Source: an uncultured Bacteroidales bacterium
Lineage (GTDB): Bacteria > Bacteroidota > Bacteroidia > Bacteroidales > UBA932
Direction: 5' to 3'
NCBI GenBank assembly: GCA_900541925.1
Contig: UQMB01000001.1
Location: 62,001-126,000 of the forward strand
Length of the DNA stretch: 64,000 bases
In this document: piece by piece, positions 51,782 through 61,307 of the stretch
Layout: every line of letters starts with the position of its first letter
Numbering within the stretch: position 1 is the stretch's first letter
The notes under the pieces: generated by a model
Databases searched by the model: none
What the model was told of the DNA's origin: nothing
Seen by the model: the letters and a program-made list of their open reading frames with translations, nothing else
Made by a program: the position numbers and the translations under genes

Positions 51782-53563
51782 TTGAAGATAAGAAAGGCAA
51801 TAATTGCAGGAATCGCCGCTATTCCGCTGCTTTTTGGGTGTGGACTGGACTACAGCCCGCAACGGAGTCCCGTAGAAGTTGTCTTGGGTCTCGGCGAGGA
51901 GGCCACGAAGACTTCGCTGTCAGGAGACGGCCTTCACTTTGTCTGGGACAGGGGGGATGAGCTGTCACTGTGGGCGAAGAATTCTGAAGGCGCGTTCGCC
52001 CTTGAGAATCAAACATTTAAGAATTTTGCTTCTCCGGATGACCATCGCGGCTTTGCCTATTTCGGAGCCACGCTGCCCGCTCCGATGCCTGAGGGGACAT
52101 ATACATATTATCTGTCATACCCGACCCCTCTTTCCGTCAGCGGCACCTCCGCACATTATCAGGTCCCGCAGCGGCAGGCCGGAAGCGTCTCAGGCGGTCT
52201 GGACATAACCGTGTCCGAGCCGGTGAGAGGATCGGAGCTCAAACCCTCCGTTGGGGCGGGCCCGATGGAGAACGGACTGCGTGTCAGGATGAAGCACCTG
52301 CTGCATTTCCTGAAATTCTATATCCCTGAGGGCGACAACATCCTCGGAGAGCCGGTGACCAAGATAGAGTTCAGCATGCCACAGGCTGTGGCCGGGGAGT
52401 TCGACGTGGATGTGACGGACGCTTCCGTCTCCGCCATACAGAACGGGGCGCGCGGCATCACCATGGTGCTTGGCATCCCTCTGGACGAGTCCCCCGCAGG
52501 TGCGAGGCAGTATGCCGTGGCGGCGGTCCTGCCGCCGCAGAACCAGTACAAGGCAGGGGAGAACCTGCAGGTGACGATGTACTCGGCGAACAGGTATTCG
52601 GTGCTCGGTTTTGACCTTGCAGGCCGGAGCTTTGAGGCGGGACACATTACTGGAGTGCCGCTCAGACCGGGCGCGGTGCTTGACAGGCCGAGGTATCTGG
52701 TCGATGTCACCCTTGACTCCAACAATCTTGGCGAGGACCTGCAGAGTGTTACACTCTCCCTGCCGGAGGGCGTGAACTGGCCGGGAACTTCGTCTAATAT
52801 ATATAAGTACAGCAAGCCCGACGGCTCGCTGCTGGCTGCCGGGGACTCGTTCCGTATCGACACTGTCGAGGAGAGCGAGTTCAGGGCCCTTTCCGGGCAG
52901 CCTGTAGCGGTGCGCTATGAGTCTGAGAGCGCAGTCCTTCTGGATACGCTCGCCCTTGCCGACCTTTCATCGGTTGCGGGCGCATCTCTCGGCCTCAACT
53001 GCCCGTACCTCTTCTTTGAGGATTTCAGCGAAGTGGAGAGTTTCAGTTCGAATGATGAATATGCCGAGTCAAGTCCGGGAAGCTACAGCCCGTATACTTT
53101 TCTTGACGGATGGAGCGCTGCCAGGGCCGGTGCCCAGGAAGGGACCGCCATCCGCCTGGCCTGCCGCAGGGAGACCCGCCTTGCGAACTATTCCGCGCGG
53201 GCGGATTCTCCTTTCATATCCGGCTTGAAGGAGGGGAAGACCGTGGACCTGTCCGTGCAGTTCGATTATTCCATGGCCCGGGAAGGGAAACCGAAAATAA
53301 GTCAGACGGTACGGTTCGGGTTCATCAAGGTGGCGGACAACTTCAATAGCGGCTCCGACGAAGGGACTTTTCCTGTCTCCTTCACCGTCAATGAGACGAC
53401 AGGCTCATACTCGAACATCAACAACTCATACGCCGGCGAACTCAACGGGGTGGGCGCACCTCTCCGCTTGAGCTGGCGGACTATCCCGGAGACCAACTGG
53501 GGAGCCAACAACAACACCTGCTGGTTATATATTGACAACATAAAAGTGAAAATCAAGAAATAA
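51782..53563 (+). CDS. Fimbrillin-like surface lipoprotein with C-terminal beta-sandwich
   Basis: This is a 593-residue lipoprotein starting at a TTG (MKIRKAIIAGIAAIPLLFGC); no ATG gives a signal peptide in this frame. The N-terminal 200 residues resemble fimbrillin-family (Mfa-like) proteins: EEATKTSLSGDGLHFVWDRGDELSLW. The C-terminal 170 residues form a jelly-roll domain with FFEDFSEVESF, LDGWSAARA and the final CWLYIDNIKVKIK. It leads a tight seven-gene operon. Role unknown; surface adhesin or polymer subunit is possible. Confidence 0.7.
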   Translation: MKIRKAIIAGIAAIPLLFGCGLDYSPQRSPVEVVLGLGEEATKTSLSGDGLHFVWDRGDELSLWAKNSEGAFALENQTFKNFASPDDHRGFAYFGATLPAPMPEGTYTYYLSYPTPLSVSGTSAHYQVPQRQAGSVSGGLDITVSEPVRGSELKPSVGAGPMENGLRVRMKHLLHFLKFYIPEGDNILGEPVTKIEFSMPQAVAGEFDVDVTDASVSAIQNGARGITMVLGIPLDESPAGARQYAVAAVLPPQNQYKAGENLQVTMYSANRYSVLGFDLAGRSFEAGHITGVPLRPGAVLDRPRYLVDVTLDSNNLGEDLQSVTLSLPEGVNWPGTSSNIYKYSKPDGSLLAAGDSFRIDTVEESEFRALSGQPVAVRYESESAVLLDTLALADLSSVAGASLGLNCPYLFFEDFSEVESFSSNDEYAESSPGSYSPYTFLDGWSAARAGAQEGTAIRLACRRETRLANYSARADSPFISGLKEGKTVDLSVQFDYSMAREGKPKISQTVRFGFIKVADNFNSGSDEGTFPVSFTVNETTGSYSNINNSYAGELNGVGAPLRLSWRTIPETNWGANNNTCWLYIDNIKVKIKK

Positions 53564-53566
53564 GAA

Positions 53567-54310
53567 ATGAATACGAATCTGATGAAAATCACCGCATTCC
53601 TGGCACTGCCGATTGTTGCCCTGTCATGCTCTGAGAAGACGGGCGGGCAGGATGGTTATGCGGCGTTTTCCCTGACCTCCGACGGGATAGTCGCCGAAGT
53701 CACGAGAAGCAATGTCTCCGACTTCGCCGATCTGCCTTCCGCCGATGCCTTCAGACTGCAGGTCAGCGATGCCCGCGGCACTTCGGTATACGCCGGGCTC
53801 CTCAAGGATTATGATGCCTCTACGCCTCTCAAGGCCGGTAATTACAGCGTGACCGCCGCCTGTGGTTCCTCTTCCGAAGAAGGATTCGGGAAACCGTATT
53901 TCAGCGGCCGCTCTGACTTCGGCATTGCCGGCGGCGATTCGAAAGTGGTTAAGATACGCGCGACGCTGGCAAACTCCATCGTTCGTTTCGTGTTTACCGA
54001 CACCTTCAAATCCTACTATCCGGACTACAGCTTCACCCTCACGACCGGTGGCGGCACAGCCATAGACTTTCCGAAGGGCGAGACGCGCGCGGCCTTTATC
54101 GACGCCTACAAGTTCTCCGTCTCAGGCACCCTGACAAATCAGGGGGGCAAGTCGCTGGCTTTCAACAAGTCTTATGACAAGTCCATAGAGGCTGGCAAGT
54201 GCTATGTCCTCAAGTTTGACGTGTCCAATGTCGGGGGCGCCGCCATCAGCATCTCATTCGATGACAATGTGGAAGATGTCGCACTCTCTGAAATAGAACT
54301 TAATGACTAG
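53567..54310 (+). CDS. DUF4493-type lipoprotein
   Basis: This is a 247-residue lipoprotein (FLALPIVALSC). After the cysteine comes a DUF4493-like pattern: GYAAFSLTSDGIVAEVTRS, then YAGLLKDYDASTPLKAGNYSVTAACGS, then an insoluble-looking beta-rich tail ending LSEIELND. DUF4493 occurs only in Bacteroidota surface lipoproteins and has no known function. The start is 3 bases after the previous stop, and its stop overlaps the next gene's possible start. Confidence 0.75.
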   Translation: MNTNLMKITAFLALPIVALSCSEKTGGQDGYAAFSLTSDGIVAEVTRSNVSDFADLPSADAFRLQVSDARGTSVYAGLLKDYDASTPLKAGNYSVTAACGSSSEEGFGKPYFSGRSDFGIAGGDSKVVKIRATLANSIVRFVFTDTFKSYYPDYSFTLTTGGGTAIDFPKGETRAAFIDAYKFSVSGTLTNQGGKSLAFNKSYDKSIEAGKCYVLKFDVSNVGGAAISISFDDNVEDVALSEIELND

Positions 54311-54317
54311 GATCAAG

Positions 54318-55544
54318 ATGAAGAAATTTATATACATCTTTGCGGTCCTCATCCTCTTCGCTTCCTGCGACAAGGACCAGTTCAAATACGGGGAGAGCCG
54401 CGGTACGCTCTCGTTTGCCTCCACTGACATCGTGGTTTCCGAGGAGGTCAACCAGGCTACCAAGGCGGAGACTGCGGGCGAGGATTATTCGCTTTTCCTC
54501 TATGACAGCGGAGACCGCCAGGTCTGGAAGAAGACCTGGGGCGAGGTGAAGTCCGGCGGGGAACTCTCTCTGCTTGCCGGTGATTATAGGCTGGCGGTGC
54601 GCTCGACCAGCGCGGAGGTGCCGGATGCCAAGTTCGGCGCGCCTGTTTACGGGGCGTCCAAGTCTTTCTCTATCAAGGCGGGAGAGACCACGAGCGTGGG
54701 CACGATAACCTGCTATCTGCTGCAGGCTATCGCCACGGTCTCCTATAACGACGCGTTCCTTGAGATGGTGACGGGCGACGGGAGCGCCACAGTGGAGCTC
54801 AAGTCGGGTTTCCCTCTTGAATACGCGCTCAGCTACAACGGCGGCGCGCCCAAATACGAGCTTCGTCAGGGGTACTTCGCCCTCAGCGGGGAGAATTCCA
54901 CCATGTACATAACATTCAAGGGGATGATTGACGGCAAGAATCAGAAGATGAGCACATCCGTCAGCGGCGTGCATGCCAGGGACTGGCATATCATCACCTT
55001 CATGAAGAAGACGGACGCCTCCGGCAACGCCAGCTTCCAAGTGGAGATCGACGGCCTTGTCGAGGATCTCGAACTCGGCAACGACATCACTGCCGGGGAG
55101 GACGGTGACGGCAACGACCCGCAGGCTCCTGTCGGAGACGGCGGCATCGAGCTGGTGAGCACCTCGCAGTACGATATCACCAAGAATATAATCGTCCCGG
55201 CCTCCGGAGAGTTCCCGCTCACCATGACGGCCAAGATTCCTGGCGGCACGCGCAAGTTCACTGTTGATATCGCTTCCACCAACGATGACTTCATCGGCTC
55301 CGTCAACACCGTGGGCGGCACAACGCTTGATCTCATCAACCCTTCAGAGGCCGCTCTCGGCGTGTTCGACATCGTGCCGTTCCCTCACGGGGCTGAACTT
55401 GCCGGCAAGACTGAGATAGAATTCGACCTCTCCGGGGCGCAGACACCGCTTCTCGCGTTCAAGGGGACGCACACCTTCACGATGAACGTGACTGACAACA
55501 AGGGCTGCCGCAAGAGCATACCGATCACTCTGGTTGTAGAATAG
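54318..55544 (+). CDS. DUF4493-type lipoprotein with C-terminal Ig-like domain
   Basis: This is a 408-residue lipoprotein (FIYIFAVLILFASC). The N-terminal 230 residues share the DUF4493 layout (QATKAETAGEDYSLFLYDSG, LLAGDYRLAVRSTSAEVPDA, TVSYNDAFLEMVTGDGSATV). After a flexible acidic linker (GEDGDGNDPQAPVGDG) a second beta domain follows (PASGEFPLTMTAKIPGG...CRKSIPITLVVE). The ATG at 54318 gives the usual signal peptide; an upstream ATG (54303) overlaps the previous stop. Confidence 0.75.
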   Translation: MKKFIYIFAVLILFASCDKDQFKYGESRGTLSFASTDIVVSEEVNQATKAETAGEDYSLFLYDSGDRQVWKKTWGEVKSGGELSLLAGDYRLAVRSTSAEVPDAKFGAPVYGASKSFSIKAGETTSVGTITCYLLQAIATVSYNDAFLEMVTGDGSATVELKSGFPLEYALSYNGGAPKYELRQGYFALSGENSTMYITFKGMIDGKNQKMSTSVSGVHARDWHIITFMKKTDASGNASFQVEIDGLVEDLELGNDITAGEDGDGNDPQAPVGDGGIELVSTSQYDITKNIIVPASGEFPLTMTAKIPGGTRKFTVDIASTNDDFIGSVNTVGGTTLDLINPSEAALGVFDIVPFPHGAELAGKTEIEFDLSGAQTPLLAFKGTHTFTMNVTDNKGCRKSIPITLVVE

Positions 55545-55555
55545 GAGGCCTGAAG

Positions 55556-57370
55556 ATGAAAAAAAATCCACTTTATATATTTGCTGCCGCAGCCGTGATC
55601 GCATCCTGCAGCAAGGTACAGGAGGGAGACGGGACACTCTCGCTCTCCGTCCGGGTAGGCGAACCTGCCACCAGGGCGGAGATGAGCCGGGAGGAACTCC
55701 TCTCGTCGGCTGTCATCAAGATCTACAAGGCCGATTTTTCGGGAAAGGTAAGGGAGTACAGGTATTCCGGGATGCCGGAGTCACTGCTCCTCCCTGCTGA
55801 TGACTACCGCGTGGACGTCACTGCCGGAGAACTGTCCTCCGCGACACCGCAGGCGGCCTCATGGGACCAGAAGAGCTACTCGGGTTCGAAAGAGTTCAAG
55901 ATAGTCGCCGGCCAGAAGAGCAGCGCCGAGGTCGTAGCCAAGGTCTGCAATGTCGTCTCTAATGTCACTTTCGGCCCTTCCGTGGCCGAGAAGTTCCAGA
56001 GTGGCTATTCTTGTGCGGTCTCAGTGGGGGACGCCGGAGACAGGCTCGTCTACACCGCCGACAAGAGCGGCGATGACGGATTCTTCATCGCCTCAGGCTT
56101 CGAGCCGTCGCTCAAATGGGAGTTCTCGGGCAGACTGGCCAAGGACGGCTCCGACTTCAGCAAGTCCGGAGAGGTCAAGTCCGTGGAGGCCGGCAAGCGC
56201 TATAAACTCTCCTTCAAGTTCACGGAGAAGAACGGGGTCCTTGACCTCGAACTGCTTGTGGATGAGAGTACCAACAACATCTACGATGACATCATCTTCG
56301 AAGCCGCGTCAACTGGAGTGTCAGCCACTTCACGGTATGAAATCTGGGCTGGACATTTCACTGCCCACGCAGATGTGGACGAGTCGCAGTACGACAAGGA
56401 CAAGGTCTATTTCGACGTGCGTGCCAAGGGGACATCGCAGGAATGGACGCGCGTGGGCGCGGTTCGTGACGCCGAGGGCAGTTTCAGTGCCAGGATCGGA
56501 GGCCTCAGCCCGGAGACGGAGTATGAATACAGGCTCGCGGTTACGGCCCTTGACGGCGGTGCCGAAGAGACCATGGCCGCCCAGTCCGGCATCACTACCG
56601 ACAAGGCCGTCCCTGTGCCGAACGGGGGATTTGAGACGACCTCCTCCGCTGAGAGCGGCAAGTACAAGTCTTTCTATGATCCGGCCTCTTCCGATGAGAG
56701 CCTGAAGAGCAAGTGGTGGGACAACGGAAATTACGGTTCCACCCTTGTCGGCTCCAGCAGCGTGATCTGCTATCCGGACGCCTCTGACAAGAAGGAGGGC
56801 GCACAGGCCGCCTGTCTCCAGTCCCGTTGGGTGGTGGTGAAATTCGCCGCGGGCAACCTCTTCAGCGGCCGCTTCGGGGAACTGATCGGGACATCGGGAG
56901 GAACCGTGTTCTTCGGTCGTCCTTTCACTGCCCGCCCTACCGCCATGCGCTTCTGGATGAAGTATTCCGGGGGAGTCATCAACTGTGACTCGGGCAATGT
57001 GCCCGCGGATGGCAAGAAGGGCAATTATGACAAGGCCATGATCCGTGTGGCCCTCGGCACCTGGGATTACAAGAAATATGGCGGGGACGCCGAGAGCCCG
57101 GTGCTGGTCAATACGACGGATGTCAGCACTTTCGTCGATTACAGCACCGATCCTTCCACCATCGCCCTCGGCGAGAAGATAGTGCCTTCCAACGAGTCCA
57201 ATCCTGCCAAGGACTGGATTCAGGTGACGCTGCCCCTTGTCTACCGCGATGAGACCAGGTTTCCGACCCATATCATCATCAGCTGTGCGGCCAGCATGTA
57301 TGGAGATTATTTCTCCGGCTTTGACGGCAGCAAGCTGTGGATTGACGGCGTTGAACTCATATACGAATAG
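55556..57370 (+). CDS. DUF4493 plus PCMD-domain lipoprotein
   Basis: This 604-residue lipoprotein (LYIFAAAAVIASC) has three parts. Residues 20-240 are DUF4493 (EPATRAEMSREELLSSAVIKIYKADF, LLLPADDYRVDVTAGELSSA). Residues about 250-345 are a fibronectin-like module (FDVRAKGTSQEWTRVGAV, LSPETEYEYRLAVTA). From about 350 to the end is a PCMD (putative carbohydrate metabolism) domain: NGGFETTSSAESGKYKSFYD, KWWDNGNYGS, THIIISCAASMYGDYFSG, LWIDGVELIYE. The PCMD fold is thought to bind carbohydrate, but this is unproven. A paralogous PCMD domain ends the operon's last gene. Confidence 0.8.
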   Translation: MKKNPLYIFAAAAVIASCSKVQEGDGTLSLSVRVGEPATRAEMSREELLSSAVIKIYKADFSGKVREYRYSGMPESLLLPADDYRVDVTAGELSSATPQAASWDQKSYSGSKEFKIVAGQKSSAEVVAKVCNVVSNVTFGPSVAEKFQSGYSCAVSVGDAGDRLVYTADKSGDDGFFIASGFEPSLKWEFSGRLAKDGSDFSKSGEVKSVEAGKRYKLSFKFTEKNGVLDLELLVDESTNNIYDDIIFEAASTGVSATSRYEIWAGHFTAHADVDESQYDKDKVYFDVRAKGTSQEWTRVGAVRDAEGSFSARIGGLSPETEYEYRLAVTALDGGAEETMAAQSGITTDKAVPVPNGGFETTSSAESGKYKSFYDPASSDESLKSKWWDNGNYGSTLVGSSSVICYPDASDKKEGAQAACLQSRWVVVKFAAGNLFSGRFGELIGTSGGTVFFGRPFTARPTAMRFWMKYSGGVINCDSGNVPADGKKGNYDKAMIRVALGTWDYKKYGGDAESPVLVNTTDVSTFVDYSTDPSTIALGEKIVPSNESNPAKDWIQVTLPLVYRDETRFPTHIIISCAASMYGDYFSGFDGSKLWIDGVELIYE

Positions 57371-57376
57371 TCCCGT

Positions 57377-58111
57377 ATGCGCTCCCGCCTGTTGATGGTA
57401 ATCCTTTCTCTTCTGCTCCCGCTTTCGGCATGGGGGCAGAAGTTTGACCGTGGCATAGACATGTCCAATCAGCCTGTCTTCGTCCAGAAAGGGACGTGGA
57501 TGGTCGGCGGCGGTGCGAGCTGGGCGCTGCACAGCAATGACAAGGCGAGGCTCCTCGTGATTGAGGGCATAAATTCGACAGGCTACACGATGTCCATCAG
57601 CCCTGCGGCATGCTATATGATCAAGGATAATATGGGCGTCGGGATGAGGGCCGGCTACAAGCGGAACATGTTCCTGCTGGATTCGGCCAAGGTGAATATC
57701 GGGGACGCCGCGCTGGAATTCGCCAATTACCATGCTATCAGTCAGTCATTTGAGATTCAGGGTCTTACGCGTTTCTATATCCCGGTGGGGAACTCCAAGC
57801 GCATCGCGCTCTTCAATGAGATACAGCTGGGCTACACTTTCGGCCAGGGCAAGGTGATGGACGGGCACTCATCGGATGTCGTGGGCAGCTATGAGGTTTC
57901 CAACTCCGTGGCCCTGAATGTCTGCCCGGGCTTCATGGCCTTCATCTCGGATCATCTCGCGCTTGACGTGAATGTCAATATGCTCGGTATTCATTTCGAC
58001 TGGACGGACCAGACCCACAACCAGGTGGCTCACGGCAGTCGCAATGTCTCGTTCATAAATTTCAAAATCAACCTGCTGGCCATCGGGTTCAGCCTGTATT
58101 ATTATATATGA
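57377..58111 (+). CDS. Small outer-membrane beta-barrel protein (paralogue 1)
   Basis: This is a 244-residue exported protein (MVILSLLLPLSAWGQ) made of alternating amphipathic strands (TWMVGGGASWALH, YTMSISPAACYMI, NMGVGMRAGYKRN, FEIQGLTRFYIP, ALFNEIQLGYTFG, GFSLYYYI), as expected of an 8-10-strand barrel. It starts 6 bases after the PCMD gene and overlaps the next gene in ATGA. It is similar in layout to its neighbour. Confidence 0.75.
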   Translation: MRSRLLMVILSLLLPLSAWGQKFDRGIDMSNQPVFVQKGTWMVGGGASWALHSNDKARLLVIEGINSTGYTMSISPAACYMIKDNMGVGMRAGYKRNMFLLDSAKVNIGDAALEFANYHAISQSFEIQGLTRFYIPVGNSKRIALFNEIQLGYTFGQGKVMDGHSSDVVGSYEVSNSVALNVCPGFMAFISDHLALDVNVNMLGIHFDWTDQTHNQVAHGSRNVSFINFKINLLAIGFSLYYYI

Positions 58112-58857
58112 TGAGAAGGACCGTCCTGCTGTTTTTGCTGATGCTCGCTTCGCCGCTTCTCCGCGCGGGGGGCGGGCCCGCCGTGCCTTCCGAGGCAGAG
58201 GATCGCGGGGAAGTCAGGGTGTTCATGCCGAAGGGGGACCTTTCCGCCGGCATGCAGTTCTTCTATCTGGATCTTGGCAGCAGCGACAGCGAGATCATGC
58301 TGCTCTTGCAGCATCTCGACGCCCAGGGCTCGATGCTCTCGCTGTCTCCGTACTTTGACTATACCTATCGGGACAACCGTTCCATCGGGGTGCGCTCCAA
58401 GTATTCATCCGTCCGCGGCGGGGTGTCCAATGCTGATTTCTCCCTCCTCAATGACGGGATGTCGATGTCCATAGAGAACATGAGCGCCACTTCACGGACC
58501 ATACAGTCCGAAGTGTTCCACCGCTCTTATGCGCCGCTTGACAAGCGCAGGCGTTTCGGCGTGTTCACCGACCTGGCATTGTCATGGGCTCACTCCAGCA
58601 CGAGTTTCTCGTACGGCACGGAGTCTCTCCCTACCAGTTCTTCCACCACCAAGTACCGCATCTCCGTCCATCCCGGACTTATGGTATTCGTGCTCAACAA
58701 TCTCAGCACCCATGTCTCGATAGGCATCGGGGGAGCGAGCTATACTCACGTGGATTATCTCAAGGACGGAGCGGTTGTCGGCACCAGACATGATTCCAAG
58801 GTACATTTCATGCTGGACATACTTGATATTTCATACGGCCTGTCCCTCCATTTTTAG
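58108..58857 (+). CDS. Small outer-membrane beta-barrel protein (paralogue 2)
   Basis: This is a 249-residue paralogue of the preceding gene. It shares the signal peptide form (VLLFLLMLASPLLRAG) and the strand pattern GMQFFYLDLGSS, SMLSLSPYFDYTY, SIGVRSKYSS, FGVFTDLALSWAH, LDISYGLSLHF. The pair probably sits in the outer membrane as a channel or anchor for the operon's lipoproteins, but this is inference from gene order. The final aromatic residue is the usual barrel end signal. Confidence 0.75.
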   Translation: MMRRTVLLFLLMLASPLLRAGGGPAVPSEAEDRGEVRVFMPKGDLSAGMQFFYLDLGSSDSEIMLLLQHLDAQGSMLSLSPYFDYTYRDNRSIGVRSKYSSVRGGVSNADFSLLNDGMSMSIENMSATSRTIQSEVFHRSYAPLDKRRRFGVFTDLALSWAHSSTSFSYGTESLPTSSSTTKYRISVHPGLMVFVLNNLSTHVSIGIGGASYTHVDYLKDGAVVGTRHDSKVHFMLDILDISYGLSLHF

Positions 58858-58860
58858 AAT

Positions 58861-60456
58861 ATGAAACGGCTTTATCTTCTCTTGCTCCTTGCCCTGATGT
58901 CCTGCATACGCAATGACATTCCTTATCCTGCCGTGACGGCCGGCATAGCCGACATGCAGGTCGAGGGCGCGAAGTCTGTGCGGATTGACGCGGTGGCCCG
59001 TGAGGTGGTGGTCGTACTGGAGGAGGCCTCGGACATACGGAGCGTGAGGGTCACCTCTGTCACTTTCACTGATTCCCGCGTGAAGGCTTCGGAGGAACTT
59101 GTGGGCGTGCGGGATCTTTCCAGTCCTGTCGTCGTGACTTTGAGCGTCTATTCCGAGTGCCAATGGACGATAAGGGCGGAGCAGCCGGTGGAGCGTTATT
59201 TTACGATCGCGGGACAGATCGGGAATTCCGTCATCGATGTGGCGAACCGCCGGGTGCTGGTGAAATATCCGGAGGGGAAGAGTCTCAAGTCGTTGACGGT
59301 GACCTCGATGAAACTCGGGCCGGCGGGGATTTCAACTTGTTTCCCGGCGGCTTCGGAACTGCACGATTTCTCGGAGCCGTGCACAGTGCTTGTCTCTTAT
59401 CGTGATGTGGAGGAGTTGTGGCTCGTGTCCGTGGAGCCTGTCGAGCAGTCTGTGACGATGGGGAGCGTGGATGCGTGGACGCGCGTCGCATGGCTTCAGG
59501 CCAGCGGCTCCGGCTCCGGCGACTGCGGCTTCAAGATCCGCAGGAAAGGTGATGCGGACTGGTCGGATGTGGGAGATGTCCGGCTCGACAACGGTTATTT
59601 CAGCGCGGCCGTCGATGCCCTTGAGCCTCTTACCAAATACGAGGTCTATGCTTTCAGCGGCGCTGACAGGACCGAGGCTGTGGAATTCGAGACGGAAGCC
59701 GAGCGCCAGCTCCCGAATGCCGGGTTTGAGACTTTCAGCAATGCCGAGTCTTCCAAGTATTATTCGTTCTACGACCCTTCATCTCCTGACTCCTCCCTGC
59801 GGACCAAGTGGTGGGGGAGCGGCAACAAGGGTTCCACCACTGTCGGGGCCAGCTATGCCATCACCATGCCTGACCTTTCCACCAGGACCGAAGGGACGGC
59901 CTCTCTGAAGATGGCGTCGCGTTACGTGGTCATCAAGTTCGCTGCCGGCAATGTGTTCTCCGGTGAGTATTACCGGACTATAGGGACTTCCGGCGGTGTG
60001 ATCCGTATGGGTCGCCCGTTCACCCTGCGCCCGCGCAAGTTGACCCTGTGGCTCAAGTATGACTGCGGCAAGATTGAGAAGAAGACGCTCGGGGGCGCAC
60101 CCGAAGGGGAGACGGTCAAGGTGGGTGACAACGACAGGGCTTCGGTGTGGATCGCCCTCGGTGACTGGGACTACCGCAAGTTCGGAGGCAGCGAGGAGTC
60201 CCCTGTGGAGGTCAACACCACGGACCGCTCGACATTCTTCGACCCTCAGGGGGAGAGCGTCATAGCTTACGGGCGCTATGTGGCGGGGGAGAGCGTGGAG
60301 GAGTGGACCAAGGTCGAGATTCCTCTGGAATATGTCTCGATTTCGCGTAAACCTACGCACATCATAATCTCATGTGCTTCGAGCATGTTGGGGGATTATT
60401 TCACCGGCAGCCCGAACTCCGTGCTGTGGATCGATGACCTGCGGCTTGAGTATTGA
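58861..60456 (+). CDS. PCMD-domain lipoprotein ending the operon
   Basis: This is a 531-residue lipoprotein (LYLLLLLALMSC). Residues 30-200 hold two Ig/cadherin-like repeats (VRIDAVAREVVVVLEEAS and VIDVANRRVLVKYPEGKSL). Residues about 205-280 form a fibronectin-like module. Residues 285-531 are a PCMD domain closely parallel to that of the 55556 gene: NAGFETFSNAESSKYYSFYD, KWWGSGNKGSTTVG, VVIKFAAGNVFSGEYY, THIIISCASSMLGDYFTG. No terminator is evident immediately downstream, where the IS remnant begins. Confidence 0.8.
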   Translation: MKRLYLLLLLALMSCIRNDIPYPAVTAGIADMQVEGAKSVRIDAVAREVVVVLEEASDIRSVRVTSVTFTDSRVKASEELVGVRDLSSPVVVTLSVYSECQWTIRAEQPVERYFTIAGQIGNSVIDVANRRVLVKYPEGKSLKSLTVTSMKLGPAGISTCFPAASELHDFSEPCTVLVSYRDVEELWLVSVEPVEQSVTMGSVDAWTRVAWLQASGSGSGDCGFKIRRKGDADWSDVGDVRLDNGYFSAAVDALEPLTKYEVYAFSGADRTEAVEFETEAERQLPNAGFETFSNAESSKYYSFYDPSSPDSSLRTKWWGSGNKGSTTVGASYAITMPDLSTRTEGTASLKMASRYVVIKFAAGNVFSGEYYRTIGTSGGVIRMGRPFTLRPRKLTLWLKYDCGKIEKKTLGGAPEGETVKVGDNDRASVWIALGDWDYRKFGGSEESPVEVNTTDRSTFFDPQGESVIAYGRYVAGESVEEWTKVEIPLEYVSISRKPTHIIISCASSMLGDYFTGSPNSVLWIDDLRLEY

Positions 60457-60469
60457 CGATACACTTTTA

Positions 60470-60751
60470 ATAATAACACGACGAAAAGTTCGATTTTTCT
60501 TCTCGCTCTTTTGTCGCGGCGAGGGCACAGCGTGACCGATCCTGCATATCATTTCGCGCGGCATCCTTCTGTGAGGAGCCGCTTGTGCATATCGCCGTAA
60601 TCTCTTCAACGGCAGCGTACTGGCCATTCTCCGCGCTGGGGAGGCTCCTTCGACAGTGACTTTCACGGCCTCTTGCCCAGGCATGAAGCCTGCCCGAATC
60701 AGTTTGGTGACGGGGAAGTAAGGCCGTTCGCGGCTTTTATGCCTTCGACAC
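60470..60751 (-). mobile_element. Degenerate 3' end of an IS5-type element
   Basis: The stretch between the last lipoprotein gene and the transposase frame has no intact gene. Translated leftward it contains several in-frame stops and scraps reminiscent of the missing transposase C-terminus. It is best read as the decayed rest of the same insertion sequence; its terminal repeat was not found. Confidence 0.4.
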
Positions 60752-61162
60752 TCAGGCATGGGCCGCAACCACAATATGTTCCTTGCGCCATTTGATCTTC
60801 TTGTTGCCGTCGATCCCACGGTCGGTGCCAACATGGCGGGAGAACTTGACGCTTCTGGAATTAATGATGCCGAGGCTGGGTGTTTCCTCCCGCCCCATCA
60901 GTTTTCGGACCATCCGATGGAGCGTGTCCATCAGTTTCTCGGACATGCCTTCCGGCTTCCATTTGTTGAAGTAGTAGAAGACGGTGTTGTGGGGCGGGAA
61001 GTCCTTGGGCAGCATACGCCACTGGCAGCCTGTCTTCAATATATACATGATGGCATTTATGATGTCTCTAAGGGGGTATTTTCGCTTTCTGTGTTGCGGG
61101 TCAAGAATATTTTCGGTAACTTGCCACTGTTTATCAGTAAGGTTTGTTGGATATTGGTTCAT
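60752..61162 (-). pseudogene. IS5-family transposase, N-terminal half only
   Basis: This 136-residue frame begins MNQYPTNLTDKQWQVTENIL, the standard N-terminus of IS5/IS427-group transposases (DUF4096), followed by KTGCQWRMLPKDFPPHNTVFYYFNKW and SLGIINSRSVK and the first catalytic aspartate region (GTDRGIDGNKKIKWRKEHIVV). It then reaches stops instead of the second aspartate and glutamate, so the element cannot transpose itself. Confidence 0.82.
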
Positions 61163-61307
61163 AACTTTGTAATGAGTTGATACTTATAAAGTTGCGAACA
61201 ATATTTCAATTAACCTACTGATTTTCAATTATTTATGTGCTTATATGACAACTTTTTTCAATAAATTTTAAACAGCTTCTGAATTAATATAGAAACATAA
61301 TAGTCCT

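Noticed and set aside
56330..57733. Leftward 467-codon open frame opposite the DUF4493/PCMD gene
   Set aside because: Crosses two coupled rightward genes, no recognisable protein.
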